Shown: positions 1-9,070 of the stretch, piece after piece
How positions within the stretch are numbered: the first letter of the stretch is position 1
Layout: each line of letters starts with the position of its first letter
NCBI RefSeq assembly: GCF_023169965.1
Contig: NZ_AP025592.1
Location: 2,542,001 to 2,606,000 of the forward strand
Source of the DNA: Anaeromyxobacter paludicola
GTDB taxonomy: Bacteria > Myxococcota > Myxococcia > Myxococcales > Anaeromyxobacteraceae
Length of the DNA: 64,000 nt
Direction of reading: 5' to 3'
The notes under the pieces: model-generated
Told to the model about the DNA's origin: nothing
The model's input: only the letters and a program-made list of their open reading frames with translations
Database searches by the model: none
Made by a program: the position numbers and the translations under genes

Positions 1-71
1 GACGCGGCGGCGGCCACCGGTTCCCCGCCGGCGGCCGCCGCCTCGCCCTTTCTTCGCCGGGGCGGCGCCTG

Positions 72-974
72 TCAGGCCTGCCCGGCGGCGACGAAGATGA
101 CGCGGAGGAGGAAGCCGCCCGCGAGGACCAGCACCGGCGCGAGGGCGGTGGGGCGCAGGCGATACCCGGTCTCGAGCGCCTCGAGCAGGAGCGGCAGCGC
201 GAGCCCGCCGAACACCACGAGGACCCAGAACGGCGCGGCCCAGGCGCCGCCGAGCAGCATCGCCGCGGCCTCCTTCCCCGCGGCCCCGGAGGTGGCGAGG
301 CCGGCGAGGAACAGGAACAGCACCAGCCCCTCGACCACGATGGCGAGCTGGTCGAAGCGGTGGAGCCGGTGCCGCTCCTCCTCCGAGAGCCCGAAGAGGA
401 GCAGGAAGGCGGCGCCGGTGGAGAGCCCGGAGACGAGGAACAGCGGCCCGAGCAGGGCCGAGCTCCAGAGGGCGCGCGCGCCGAGGGTGGAGAGCAGCAC
501 CCCGGTGTAGAGGCCGAGGCCGGCGCCGACCACCAGGTTGGCCCGCAAGAGCGCCGGCCGGTGGCGCAGGGCGAGGGCGCGCGCCGGCGCGAGGGCCGGC
601 CACGGCAGCTCGGCCTCGTCCAGGCCGCCGAGCGCGACGAGGAGCGAGACCGGCATCATCACCACCAGGATCCAGGCGCCCCAGCTCATGGGCGAGGTCC
701 AGCGGAACGCGAGGTAGAAGCGCCAGGCGTGGAGCTTGTAGGCGAGGTCGAGGAAGAGCGCCCCCATCCCCAGCCCCACCAGCACCGCCGGGGCGAAGGC
801 GAGCCGCCGCGCCACCTTGGAGGGCTTCGCGCCGCCGAGCGCGAGCCAGGAGGAGAGCACCATCGCGCCGGCGGCCACGCCGCCGAGGAAGAGGTAGACC
901 GGGATCTCCCAGCCCCAGACGTGGAGCTTGGGATCGATGAGGTGGCTGTACCGGGCGACGTCGAGCTCGTTCAT
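72..974 (-). CDS. NrfD/PsrC-family quinone-linked membrane anchor of a molybdoenzyme complex
   Basis: This 300-residue protein is almost entirely hydrophobic, with about eight predicted membrane helices, and resembles the NrfD/PsrC/DmsC group that exchanges electrons between the quinone pool and a periplasmic Fe-S subunit. The N-terminal stretch contains WGWEIPVYLFLGG, typical of the first NrfD helix. It is the last gene of a minus-strand operon after the catalytic and four-cluster ferredoxin subunits, starting 39 nt after the ferredoxin stop. The order A-B-C is that of polysulfide, thiosulfate and related reductases. The ATG at 972-974 is the natural start. The family call is good; the substrate of the complex is not visible here. 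Confidence 0.85.
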   Translation of the reverse strand: MNELDVARYSHLIDPKLHVWGWEIPVYLFLGGVAAGAMVLSSWLALGGAKPSKVARRLAFAPAVLVGLGMGALFLDLAYKLHAWRFYLAFRWTSPMSWGAWILVVMMPVSLLVALGGLDEAELPWPALAPARALALRHRPALLRANLVVGAGLGLYTGVLLSTLGARALWSSALLGPLFLVSGLSTGAAFLLLFGLSEEERHRLHRFDQLAIVVEGLVLFLFLAGLATSGAAGKEAAAMLLGGAWAAPFWVLVVFGGLALPLLLEALETGYRLRPTALAPVLVLAGGFLLRVIFVAAGQA

Positions 975-1013
975 GGGATCACCGTGGGCGCTGTTCGCGT
1001 TCCGTTGCCCGGC

Positions 1014-1553
1014 TCAGGCCAGGAAGAAGACCTGGGGCCGGTTCCCGCTCTCCTCGCGCAGCACCGTGAACCGGCGGCTCCGCAGGAGGCGCGACACCGG
1101 GCTGTCCGGGTCGGCGAGATCGCCGAAGGTGAGCGAGCGGGTGGGGCAGGTCTCGACGCACGCGGGCGCCCTGCCCTGCGTCACCCGGTGCAGGCAGAAG
1201 GTGCACTTGTCCACGTAGCCCTCGGGGTGGACGTAGCGCGCGCCGTAGGGACAGGCGGCGATGCAGGCCTTGCAGCCGGTGCACTTGTTGCGGGCCACCG
1301 CGACGACGCCGCCCTGGGCCACGTGCGAGGCGCCGGTGGGGCAGGCGTCCACGCAGGACGGGGCCGCGCAGTGGTTGCACCGCTCGGAGCGGATCTGCAT
1401 CGAGAGGTCCGGGAAGGCCCCGTGGACCTCCTGCGCGATCCAGTCGCGGAAGCCGCCCTCCGGGACCGCGTTCTCGGTCTTGCAGGCGATGACGCAGGCG
1501 TTGCAGCCGACGCACCGCACGGTGTCGACCGCCATGGCGAAGCGGGTGGTCAC
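1014..1553 (-). CDS. Four-cluster ferredoxin subunit of molybdoenzyme complex (PsrB/DmsB-like)
   Basis: This 179-residue protein has four cysteine groups: CVGCNACVIAC at C14-C24, CNHCAAPSCVDAC, CTGCKACIAAC, and the split CTFC...CVETC. Four groups of four cysteines are expected to hold four [4Fe-4S] clusters that wire the catalytic subunit to the membrane anchor. It has no signal peptide of its own, as usual for partners that ride out with a Tat-signal catalytic subunit. A GTG at 1553 is chosen because a GGAAGGGAG ribosome-binding site lies just upstream; an internal ATG at 1535 is the alternative. It sits 43 nt after the catalytic gene. Confidence 0.9.
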   Translation of the reverse strand: MTTRFAMAVDTVRCVGCNACVIACKTENAVPEGGFRDWIAQEVHGAFPDLSMQIRSERCNHCAAPSCVDACPTGASHVAQGGVVAVARNKCTGCKACIAACPYGARYVHPEGYVDKCTFCLHRVTQGRAPACVETCPTRSLTFGDLADPDSPVSRLLRSRRFTVLREESGNRPQVFFLA

Positions 1554-1596
1554 GCGATGCTCCCTTCCGGCGCCGGTCGCTCGAGTTCCCGTTCGC

Positions 1597-3831
1597 TCAC
1601 GCGGTCCTCCCCACCGGCTCGAGCCGGACGAAATTGACGCTCATCCCGGTGCCGCCCATGATCGGGTCCACCTTGTAGCGGGTGACGAGCTCGGCGTCGG
1701 AGGCGCCCTTCCCGTGGGCGTAGCGGAGCCGCTTCGCCCCCTGCCCCCAGCCGTGGACGAGGAACACGCAGTCGTCCCGGATGCGCTGCGTGACCTTGGC
1801 GCGCACCGGCCCGGAGCGGGCGCCGTCCTGGTTCACGAGCCAGACCCGCTCGCCGTTCCGCAGCGGGCCCGGGAAGCCGGGCAGCGCCTTCGCCGCCTCG
1901 GCGTTCACCCAGACCTCGTTCTCCGGGTAGGGCTCGGCGAGCAGCCGGTTGTTGACGGTGCGGCCGAAGGTGTGGGTCGGCGCGCGCCCCATGAGCAGGC
2001 GGAAGTGGCCCGCGGGCCCCTCCTCCTGCGGGACGTAGTTGGGGATGGGGTCGAAGCCGAGCCGCTTCAGCTCCTCGCTGTGGAGCTCGATCTTCTTCGA
2101 GTCGGTCCCGAGCTCGATGGCGAGCCCCTCCTCCTCGCAGACCGGCCCCACCTTGCCGAGCACCACGCCGCGGCGCCGGGCCTCGGCCACGTCGTGCCGC
2201 CCGAGGGTGAGCCGCGCGTCCACGTACTCGCGGGCGTCCTTCCACGGGAAGTAGTCGCCGAGTCCGACGCGGCCGGCCAGCTCCTTCGCGATCCACCAGC
2301 CCGGCTTCGACTCGTGGAGCGGGGGCACCGCCTCCTGGCGCAGCGCCAGGAACGGCTCCCGCCAGGGCGGCGCGAGCACGTCGTCCTCCCGCTCGAGGTA
2401 GCTGCACTCCGGCAGCACCACGTCGCTCCAGCCGCAGATCTCGGCCGGCAGCACGTCGATCGAGACCAGCAGGTCGAGGTTCTGGATGGCCTCGATGGTC
2501 TGCTTGCGGCTCGGGAGGGCCTGGATGAGGTTGCAGCCGTAGACCATCCAGCCCTTGAGATCGTAGAGCGCGTGGCCGGGGGTGGCCGCGTCGCAGAGGC
2601 CGGAGGCGATCACCTCGCCGGCCACCGGGTAGCCGCCGTTCCGGGGCTTGTCGGCCGCCCCCTTGCCGCCGTGGGGCATCTCCTTCCCGACCTTGTACGG
2701 CGGGAGCCCCATCTTGTTGAAGGTGAGGTAGCCGCCGCGCCGGCCCCAGCTCCCGAGCAGCGCCGCCAGGATGGCCATGGCGCGGGCCCGCTGGGTGTCG
2801 TCGCCGTACCAGGTGGTGTGGCGGCCGGGGTGGATGAGGGAGGCCGGCCGCGCCGCGGCGATGAACCTCGCCGAGTCGCGGATGAGCTCGGCCTTCACGC
2901 CGGTGATGGCGGCGGCCCACTCCGGCGTCTTCCCGGCCACGTGCGCCTTCAGCTCCTCGAGGCCGTTGGCGTGCTGGGCCAGGTACTCGGCGTCGCAGCG
3001 CTTCTCTTCCACAAGCACGTTCATCCAGGCGAGGAGGAGCGCGATGTCGGTGCCCGGCCGGATGGGCAGCCAGTAGCGGGCCTTGGAGGCGGCGACCGAG
3101 AAGCGCGGGTCCACCACCACGAGCTGCGCGCCGCTGCCGATCGCGTCGGCGAGGTCCTGCACCTGGGTGTTGTGCATGTTCTCGCCCAGGTGGCTCCCGA
3201 TGAGCGTGATGACCCGGGCGTGGGCGAGGTCGATCGGCTCCGGCGAGCCGAGCGGGGTGCCGTAGGTGAGGAGGTAGCCCGCCTCCCGCGGCCCGCGGCA
3301 CTGCGCGTAGGAGGGCGCGCCGACGTTCGGCGAGCCCCAGGCCTTCATGAAGTGCTTGAACCAGGTGCCGCCGGAGCCGTGGCTGAAGAGCGCCAGCGCC
3401 TCCGGGCCGTGGCGCCGCTTGAGCTCGAGCAGCCCCTCGCCCACCTTGTTGAGGGCGGCGTCCCAGCTCACCTCCTCGAAGACGTCCGCGCCGCGCTTCT
3501 GGGTGCGGACGAGCGGCCGCTTGAGGCGGTCGGGATCGTAGAGCAGCCCGGTCGCGCCGGCGCCGCGCGGGCAGAGCCGGCCCTTCGAGAGCGGGTGGTC
3601 GGGGTTGCCGGTGACCTTGGTGACGCGCCCGTCCTTCACGTGCGCCAGCACCCCGCAGCCCCAGAAGCAGAGCTCGCAGTACGAGGCGACCACGCGGTCG
3701 CCGTCGGTGCCGGGATCCTCGACCCGGTTCCGGTCGAGGCCCCACCAGCGGCTCGCCAGGCCGGAGGCGACGACGCCTCCGCCCACGGCGGCGCCGCCGA
3801 TCTGGATGAACTGCCGGCGCGTCAGGGCCAC
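1597..3831 (-). CDS. Periplasmic molybdopterin oxidoreductase catalytic subunit (Psr/Phs/Ttr-like)
   Basis: This 744-residue protein begins with a Tat signal (TRRQFIQIGG). A [4Fe-4S] motif follows at C52-x2-C55-x3-C59 and C87 (YCELCFWGCG ... GRLCPRG), then the usual molybdopterin-guanine-dinucleotide domains. C178 lies where the DMSO-reductase family places its metal-ligating residue, which points to the Cys-ligated polysulfide/thiosulfate/arsenate branch rather than the Asp or Ser branches. It is the first gene of the A-B-C operon and probably reduces or oxidises a small inorganic anion in the periplasm, coupled to menaquinone. The GTG start at 3831 has an AGGAAGGAG site 6 nt upstream. The exact substrate cannot be read from the sequence. 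Confidence 0.88.
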   Translation of the reverse strand: MALTRRQFIQIGGAAVGGGVVASGLASRWWGLDRNRVEDPGTDGDRVVASYCELCFWGCGVLAHVKDGRVTKVTGNPDHPLSKGRLCPRGAGATGLLYDPDRLKRPLVRTQKRGADVFEEVSWDAALNKVGEGLLELKRRHGPEALALFSHGSGGTWFKHFMKAWGSPNVGAPSYAQCRGPREAGYLLTYGTPLGSPEPIDLAHARVITLIGSHLGENMHNTQVQDLADAIGSGAQLVVVDPRFSVAASKARYWLPIRPGTDIALLLAWMNVLVEEKRCDAEYLAQHANGLEELKAHVAGKTPEWAAAITGVKAELIRDSARFIAAARPASLIHPGRHTTWYGDDTQRARAMAILAALLGSWGRRGGYLTFNKMGLPPYKVGKEMPHGGKGAADKPRNGGYPVAGEVIASGLCDAATPGHALYDLKGWMVYGCNLIQALPSRKQTIEAIQNLDLLVSIDVLPAEICGWSDVVLPECSYLEREDDVLAPPWREPFLALRQEAVPPLHESKPGWWIAKELAGRVGLGDYFPWKDAREYVDARLTLGRHDVAEARRRGVVLGKVGPVCEEEGLAIELGTDSKKIELHSEELKRLGFDPIPNYVPQEEGPAGHFRLLMGRAPTHTFGRTVNNRLLAEPYPENEVWVNAEAAKALPGFPGPLRNGERVWLVNQDGARSGPVRAKVTQRIRDDCVFLVHGWGQGAKRLRYAHGKGASDAELVTRYKVDPIMGGTGMSVNFVRLEPVGRTA

Positions 3832-3884
3832 TGGACGCTCCTTCCTCTGGAGTGCATGCGCGGGGGGACCACGGCGGCTCCCTT

Positions 3885-3900
3885 TGCGCGCGGCGTGCCG
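3885..3900 (-). promoter_or_regulatory. Candidate sigma-54 (-24/-12) promoter for the molybdoenzyme operon
   Basis: Read on the minus strand the site is CGGCACGCCGCGCGCA. It matches the -24 element GGCACG exactly, keeps the required GG-N10-GC spacing, and differs from the -12 consensus TTGCA in the two T positions. It would start transcription about 40 nt before the GTG at 3831. The divergent neighbour is a sigma-54 activator, which raises its credibility. High G+C makes chance matches more likely. Confidence 0.4.
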
Positions 3901-4044
3901 GGCCCGGTCCCCGAGGAACGGCGGCCACTTGCGCCCGCGGCGCCGCCGCGGTCGCGACGCCCCGTTTCAGTCCGCTTGCAACATCGTGTCTCGGCGTGAA
4001 CCGCTTCGTCGCACGCTGGCTCCCACGCAGCGGAGGGAACCCGC

Positions 4045-5421
<1,377 letters not shown>

Positions 5422-5513
5422 CGCCGCGGGTTCCCCCGACGGTGCGGCGTCCGTCGGGGCGATTGCACCCCGGCGGCGCGCGCCGCATCCTCACCGGCTC
5501 TGGATCCCATCCC

Positions 5514-6071
5514 ATGAACGACGATCCCTCGGCCCGCGCCGCCCTGGGCCGGCGCGCCCTGCTCCGCGCCGGCGTCGGCGCGGCGCTCGCCCTCGCCGCG
5601 CGCCCGGCGCTGGCGCTCGTGCCGGCCGCGCGCCGGCTGCGCATGCTCCACGCGCACACCGGGGAGCGGCTCGACGTCACCTACGCCGAGGGCGGCGAGG
5701 TGCTGCCGAAGGCGCTCGCCGAGGTCGATCGGTTCCTGCGCGACTTCCGGACCGGCGAGGTGCACGCCATGGACCCAAGGGTGCTCGACGTGCTCTGGGC
5801 CCTGGCGCGCGCGGCGGGGCGCCCCCTCGGGACGTTCGAGATCGTCTCCGGCTACCGCTCGCCCTGGACCAACGCCATGCTCCACGAGCGGAGCGCCGGG
5901 GTCGCCGTCCACAGCCTGCACCTCGAGGGCAAGGCGATCGACCTCCGGCTGCCGGGCGTCCCCACGAGCGACCTGCGCGCCCTCGCGCTCGGGCTCCGGC
6001 GCGGCGGCGTCGGGTACTACCCCGCCGCCGACTTCGTCCACGTGGACACCGGGCGCGTCCGCCGCTGGTGA
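5514..6071 (+). CDS. mepK: MepK/YcbK-like (DUF882) murein endopeptidase, Tat-exported
   Basis: This 185-residue protein has a Tat-like signal (ALGRRALLRAG, RR at 13-14) and a DUF882/peptidase M15-like domain. Zinc-ligand motifs are visible as SLHLEGKAIDLRL (His and Asp) and FVHVD (His), after the GYRSPWTNAML segment typical of the family. E. coli MepK cleaves 3-3 cross-links made by L,D-transpeptidases; the same role is inferred because an LdtD-like gene follows 78 nt downstream, as in E. coli ycbB-ycbK. The ATG at 5514 is chosen so that the Tat signal is N-terminal; a GTG at 5418, overlapping the upstream stop, would bury it. Confidence 0.85.
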   Translation: MNDDPSARAALGRRALLRAGVGAALALAARPALALVPAARRLRMLHAHTGERLDVTYAEGGEVLPKALAEVDRFLRDFRTGEVHAMDPRVLDVLWALARAAGRPLGTFEIVSGYRSPWTNAMLHERSAGVAVHSLHLEGKAIDLRLPGVPTSDLRALALGLRRGGVGYYPAADFVHVDTGRVRRW

Positions 6072-6149
6072 GGCCCCGCCGGGAGCAGACCCAAGCGCTC
6101 CGGCGCGCCGCGCCGGCCGGCTCGCGTACGATCGCGCCCGGGGGAGCGC

Positions 6150-7499
6150 ATGCGAGGGCTCGGCGCGGGCTGGCTGCTCCTGGCGCTCGGCGCGGCGCCC
6201 GGGCTCGCGTCGCCGGAGGAGCTCTGGCTCTCGCCCGCGGGCCCCACGCCGCAGGCCCTGGCCGTCGTGGACGCGCTCCGCCGGGCCGGGGAGAAGGGGC
6301 TCGTCCCGGACGACTACGACGGCCCCCGCTGGGCGGAGCGGCTCTCCGAGCTGGCGCGGTCCCCCGCGGCGCCGGAGCCCCGCGCGCGCTTCGACGAGGC
6401 GCTCACCGCGGCCGCGCTGCGCTACGCGTCCGACCTCGCCCGCGGCCGTCCGGTGCCCGGCCGGCCCGACCTCCGCGCCGCCTTCCCCGGCGCCCCGGCG
6501 CTCGACCTGCTGGCCTTCGTCCGCGACCGGCTCGCGGCCGGGCCGGACCCGGCGGCGGCGCTCGCGGAGCTCGAGCCGCCCTTCGCGGCCTACCGGCGGA
6601 CCCTGGCCGCGCTCGCCGAGCGGCGGCGGCTCGCGGCCGGCGGCGATCCGGCCCGCGTCGCCGAGGTCCACAAGCTCGAGCTCACCCTCGAGCGCTGGCG
6701 CTGGCTGCCGCGCCGCTTCGAGGCCCCGCCGATGGTCGTCAACATCCCGGCCTTCGAGCTCACGGCCCGCGATCCGGGGAGCGGCCGGCGGGTGGCGATG
6801 AAGGTCGTGGTGGGCAAGGCCTACGGGCTCCAGACCCCGGCGCTCGCCGCGTCGCTGACCGAGGTGGTCTTCCGCCCGGCCTGGAACGTGCCGGCGAGCA
6901 TCCAGCGCAAGGAGCTCGTCCCGAGGCTCGCGCGCGACCCGGGCCTCCTCGAGCGCGAGGGCTACGAGCTCGTGGACCGGCAGGGCCGGGTGGCGGCTCG
7001 CGCGCTCGATCCGGCCGGGCTCCAGGCGCTCCGCGCCGGCACCCTCCGGCTGCGGCAGCGGCCCGGGCCGAAGAACGCCCTCGGCGCGGTGAAGTTCGTC
7101 TTCCCGAACCCCCACGGGATCTACCTGCACGGCACCCCGGCCGTGGCGCTCTTCGCCCGCGGGCGGCGCGACCTGAGCCACGGCTGCGTCCGGGTCGAGG
7201 ATCCGCTGGCGCTCGCCGAGTGGGTGCTGCGCGGGCTGCCCGACTGGCCGCGGGCGCGGATCGCCGCGGCGATGGCCGGGCCGGAGCCCCGGCGCGTGCG
7301 GCTGACGCGCGCCATCCCGGTGCTCCTGGTGTACGGGACGGCGGTGGTGGGCGAGGACGGGACGGCGCGCTTCTTCGAAGACGTCTACGGGCACGACGCG
7401 GCGCTGGACCGGGCCCTGGCCGCGGGGCGGGGGTGGGGCCGGCGCCCCGCCGGATCAGGCGGTCCGCAGGGAGCGGTCGCGCAGGGTGCGCCGCCATAG
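6150..7499 (+). CDS. ldtD: L,D-transpeptidase of the YcbB/LdtD type
   Basis: This 449-residue protein has a cleavable signal peptide (GLASPEE) and a YkuD catalytic domain with GIYLHGTP and SHGCVRV, the cysteine being C346. The long N-terminal part fits the YcbB architecture that precedes the catalytic domain. The enzyme should form 3-3 (mDAP-mDAP) peptidoglycan cross-links in the periplasm, or attach proteins to them. It forms a likely functional pair with the upstream MepK-like endopeptidase. Its 3' end overlaps the 3' end of a convergent minus-strand gene by 45 nt. Confidence 0.9.
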   Translation: MRGLGAGWLLLALGAAPGLASPEELWLSPAGPTPQALAVVDALRRAGEKGLVPDDYDGPRWAERLSELARSPAAPEPRARFDEALTAAALRYASDLARGRPVPGRPDLRAAFPGAPALDLLAFVRDRLAAGPDPAAALAELEPPFAAYRRTLAALAERRRLAAGGDPARVAEVHKLELTLERWRWLPRRFEAPPMVVNIPAFELTARDPGSGRRVAMKVVVGKAYGLQTPALAASLTEVVFRPAWNVPASIQRKELVPRLARDPGLLEREGYELVDRQGRVAARALDPAGLQALRAGTLRLRQRPGPKNALGAVKFVFPNPHGIYLHGTPAVALFARGRRDLSHGCVRVEDPLALAEWVLRGLPDWPRARIAAAMAGPEPRRVRLTRAIPVLLVYGTAVVGEDGTARFFEDVYGHDAALDRALAAGRGWGRRPAGSGGPQGAVAQGAPP

Positions 7500-7748
7500 G
7501 CGCTCCAGCTCGGTCCGGTGCTGGTCGCGCAGCGACTTCATCGCGAGCTCGACCGCCGCGAGCTGCGCCGCGGTCTGGTCCTGGTAGGCGGCGCAGCGCA
7601 TCACGACCTTGCTGTCCGAGAGCGTCACCGAGAGCGACCAGCGCCCGGGCGCGAACTCGCGCACCTCGATGAGCGGCCGGCGCTGCTCGCCGAAGGCGTC
7701 GGCCAGGGCGGCGGTCCACTTTCCGTCGATGTTGACCCACTGGTCCAC
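7455..7748 (-). CDS. Conserved small cytoplasmic protein of unknown function
   Basis: A GTG at 7748 behind a GGAGG site gives a 97-residue protein that begins MDQWVNIDGKWTAALADAFG. A longer frame exists up to 7814 but has no ribosome-binding site. No signal peptide, membrane helix or known motif is seen; the C-terminal third is Arg/Leu-rich (RTELERLWRRTLRDRSLRTA). The sequence looks like a compact two-strand plus helix domain, possibly regulatory. It overlaps the end of the L,D-transpeptidase gene tail-to-tail, which argues for caution, but the good start site and a normal protein composition support a real gene. Confidence 0.55.
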   Translation of the reverse strand: MDQWVNIDGKWTAALADAFGEQRRPLIEVREFAPGRWSLSVTLSDSKVVMRCAAYQDQTAAQLAAVELAMKSLRDQHRTELERLWRRTLRDRSLRTA

Positions 7749-8032
7749 GCGCCCTCCTGCAGCGTCGGGATTGCAGGGGACAGGCCAGCCGGCCCCGCCC
7801 GTGAATCCGGCCACTTGACCTCGGCGGGCTGCGGCTGCGCCGACCCGCGCCGGCGGGTCTGACCCGAGGGCCTGACCCGGGGCGCCGCGTCAGGTGGTTG
7901 GCGTGCCGACCTTGACCTACCCGTCGGATCCAATTTCCTGACACGCCACGATCGAGGGACCCGCGGCCCGAATCCGCCAGGATCTCGCGGACCTCCTCGG
8001 CTGGTCCGCGCCGTGCAAAGCCACTCCCCGCC

Positions 8033-9007
8033 ATGTCCTCGCGCATCCTCCTCGCCCAGCTCTCCTCCCCGGCGGACGACCTCGCCAGCATGCTCTCCGG
8101 CTCCTCGTGCGAGGTGAAGCGCGCGACGGGCGCGGCGGGGGCGCTCCGGCAGGCGTTCAGCGACGCCCCGCCCGACCTCGTGCTGCTCGACGTGGCGCGC
8201 GCCGACGCGGAGGCGATCGAGCTGCTGCGGGCCCTCAAGGCGAGGACGCTGCCCCGCTTCGTGCCCGTCCTGGTGGTCTCGCGCGACGAGGAGGTGGCCC
8301 AGCGCGTGGCGGCCCTTCGCGCCGGCGCGGACGACTTCCTCTCGCGCCCCGTCCACGCGCTCGAGGTGGTGGCCCGGGTCGCCGCCATGCTCCGCATCCA
8401 GGCGTCGCAGGATCGGCTGCACCAGGCGACGACCGCGCTCGCCGCGCTCTCGGCGACCGACCCGCTCACCGGGCTCCACAACCGCCGCCACCTCCAGGAG
8501 CGGCTCGCGCAGGAGCTCTCGCGCGCCCGGCGTTACGGCGGTCCGCTCTCGCTCCTGCTCGTGGACCTCGACCACTTCAAGCGGGTGAACGACGGCTACG
8601 GGCACCAGGCCGGCGACGCGGCGCTCCGCGCGGTCGCCGGGATCCTCCGCACCACCCTGCGGACGCTCGACGTCTGCGCCCGCTTCGGCGGCGAGGAGTT
8701 CGCGGTGCTCATGCCGGCGACCGACTGGTCCGGCGCGCTCACCGTGGCCGAGCGGCTCCGCCGGCGCATCGCCGCGGCGCCGCTGCTCACCGCGCCGGCG
8801 CTGCGCGAGCCGTCCGCCGGCCCGGTGGAGGTCCGGATGACCGCCTCGCTCGGCGCGGCGTTCATGGCGAGCGGGGCGCAGGTGGGCGCCGACGAGCTGG
8901 TGCGCGCCGCCGACGCCGCGCTCTACCGCGCCAAGCAGCAGGGGCGCGACGCCACCTGCCTCGCCCCGGCGCTGGCCCGGCCCGCCGCCGCGGCCAGCGC
9001 GGCCTGA
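8033..9007 (+). CDS. Diguanylate cyclase with degenerate receiver domain (REC-GGDEF)
   Basis: This 324-residue protein joins an N-terminal receiver domain (about 1-125) to a GGDEF domain with LTGLHNRRHL, VDLDHFKRVND and the active-site GGEEF at 219-223. An RxxD product-inhibition site (RTLD) stands five residues before GGEEF, as in PleD. It should make cyclic di-GMP. The receiver keeps the phospho-acceptor position D53 but has Ala-Gln where the Mg2+-binding acidic pair normally sits (RILLAQL) and Arg in place of the conserved Lys (LSRP), so it may not be phosphorylated normally. No histidine kinase is adjacent. Confidence 0.9.
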   Translation: MSSRILLAQLSSPADDLASMLSGSSCEVKRATGAAGALRQAFSDAPPDLVLLDVARADAEAIELLRALKARTLPRFVPVLVVSRDEEVAQRVAALRAGADDFLSRPVHALEVVARVAAMLRIQASQDRLHQATTALAALSATDPLTGLHNRRHLQERLAQELSRARRYGGPLSLLLVDLDHFKRVNDGYGHQAGDAALRAVAGILRTTLRTLDVCARFGGEEFAVLMPATDWSGALTVAERLRRRIAAAPLLTAPALREPSAGPVEVRMTASLGAAFMASGAQVGADELVRAADAALYRAKQQGRDATCLAPALARPAAAASAA

Positions 9008-9054
9008 GCCCCCGACCGCGCCGGGCGCGCGCCGCGCCGGCTCACCGCGGGGGC
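9008..9054. terminator. Possible bidirectional stem-loop between convergent genes
   Basis: Between the GGDEF gene and the convergent CBS gene, GCCCCCG (9008-9014) and CGGGGGC (9048-9054) are perfectly complementary, and the interior is itself GC-rich and self-complementary. It could end transcription from both sides. There is no T-tract, so an intrinsic terminator of the textbook kind is not shown. Confidence 0.3.
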
Positions 9055-9070
9055 GTGGGACCGGAGCGGC

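Noticed and set aside
3970-3995. A second sigma-54-like site (TTGCA with ACACG on the minus strand) near 3976-3990
   Set aside because: The spacing between the -24-like and -12-like parts is one base short and the GG is missing, and sigma-54 needs strict spacing.
1261-3999. Very long open frames antisense to the molybdoenzyme gene, and similar long antisense frames over most genes
   Set aside because: In DNA of this G+C content the opposite strand of a real gene is often open. These frames translate into Arg/Pro/Gly/His-rich strings without domains, whereas the opposite strand encodes recognised proteins.
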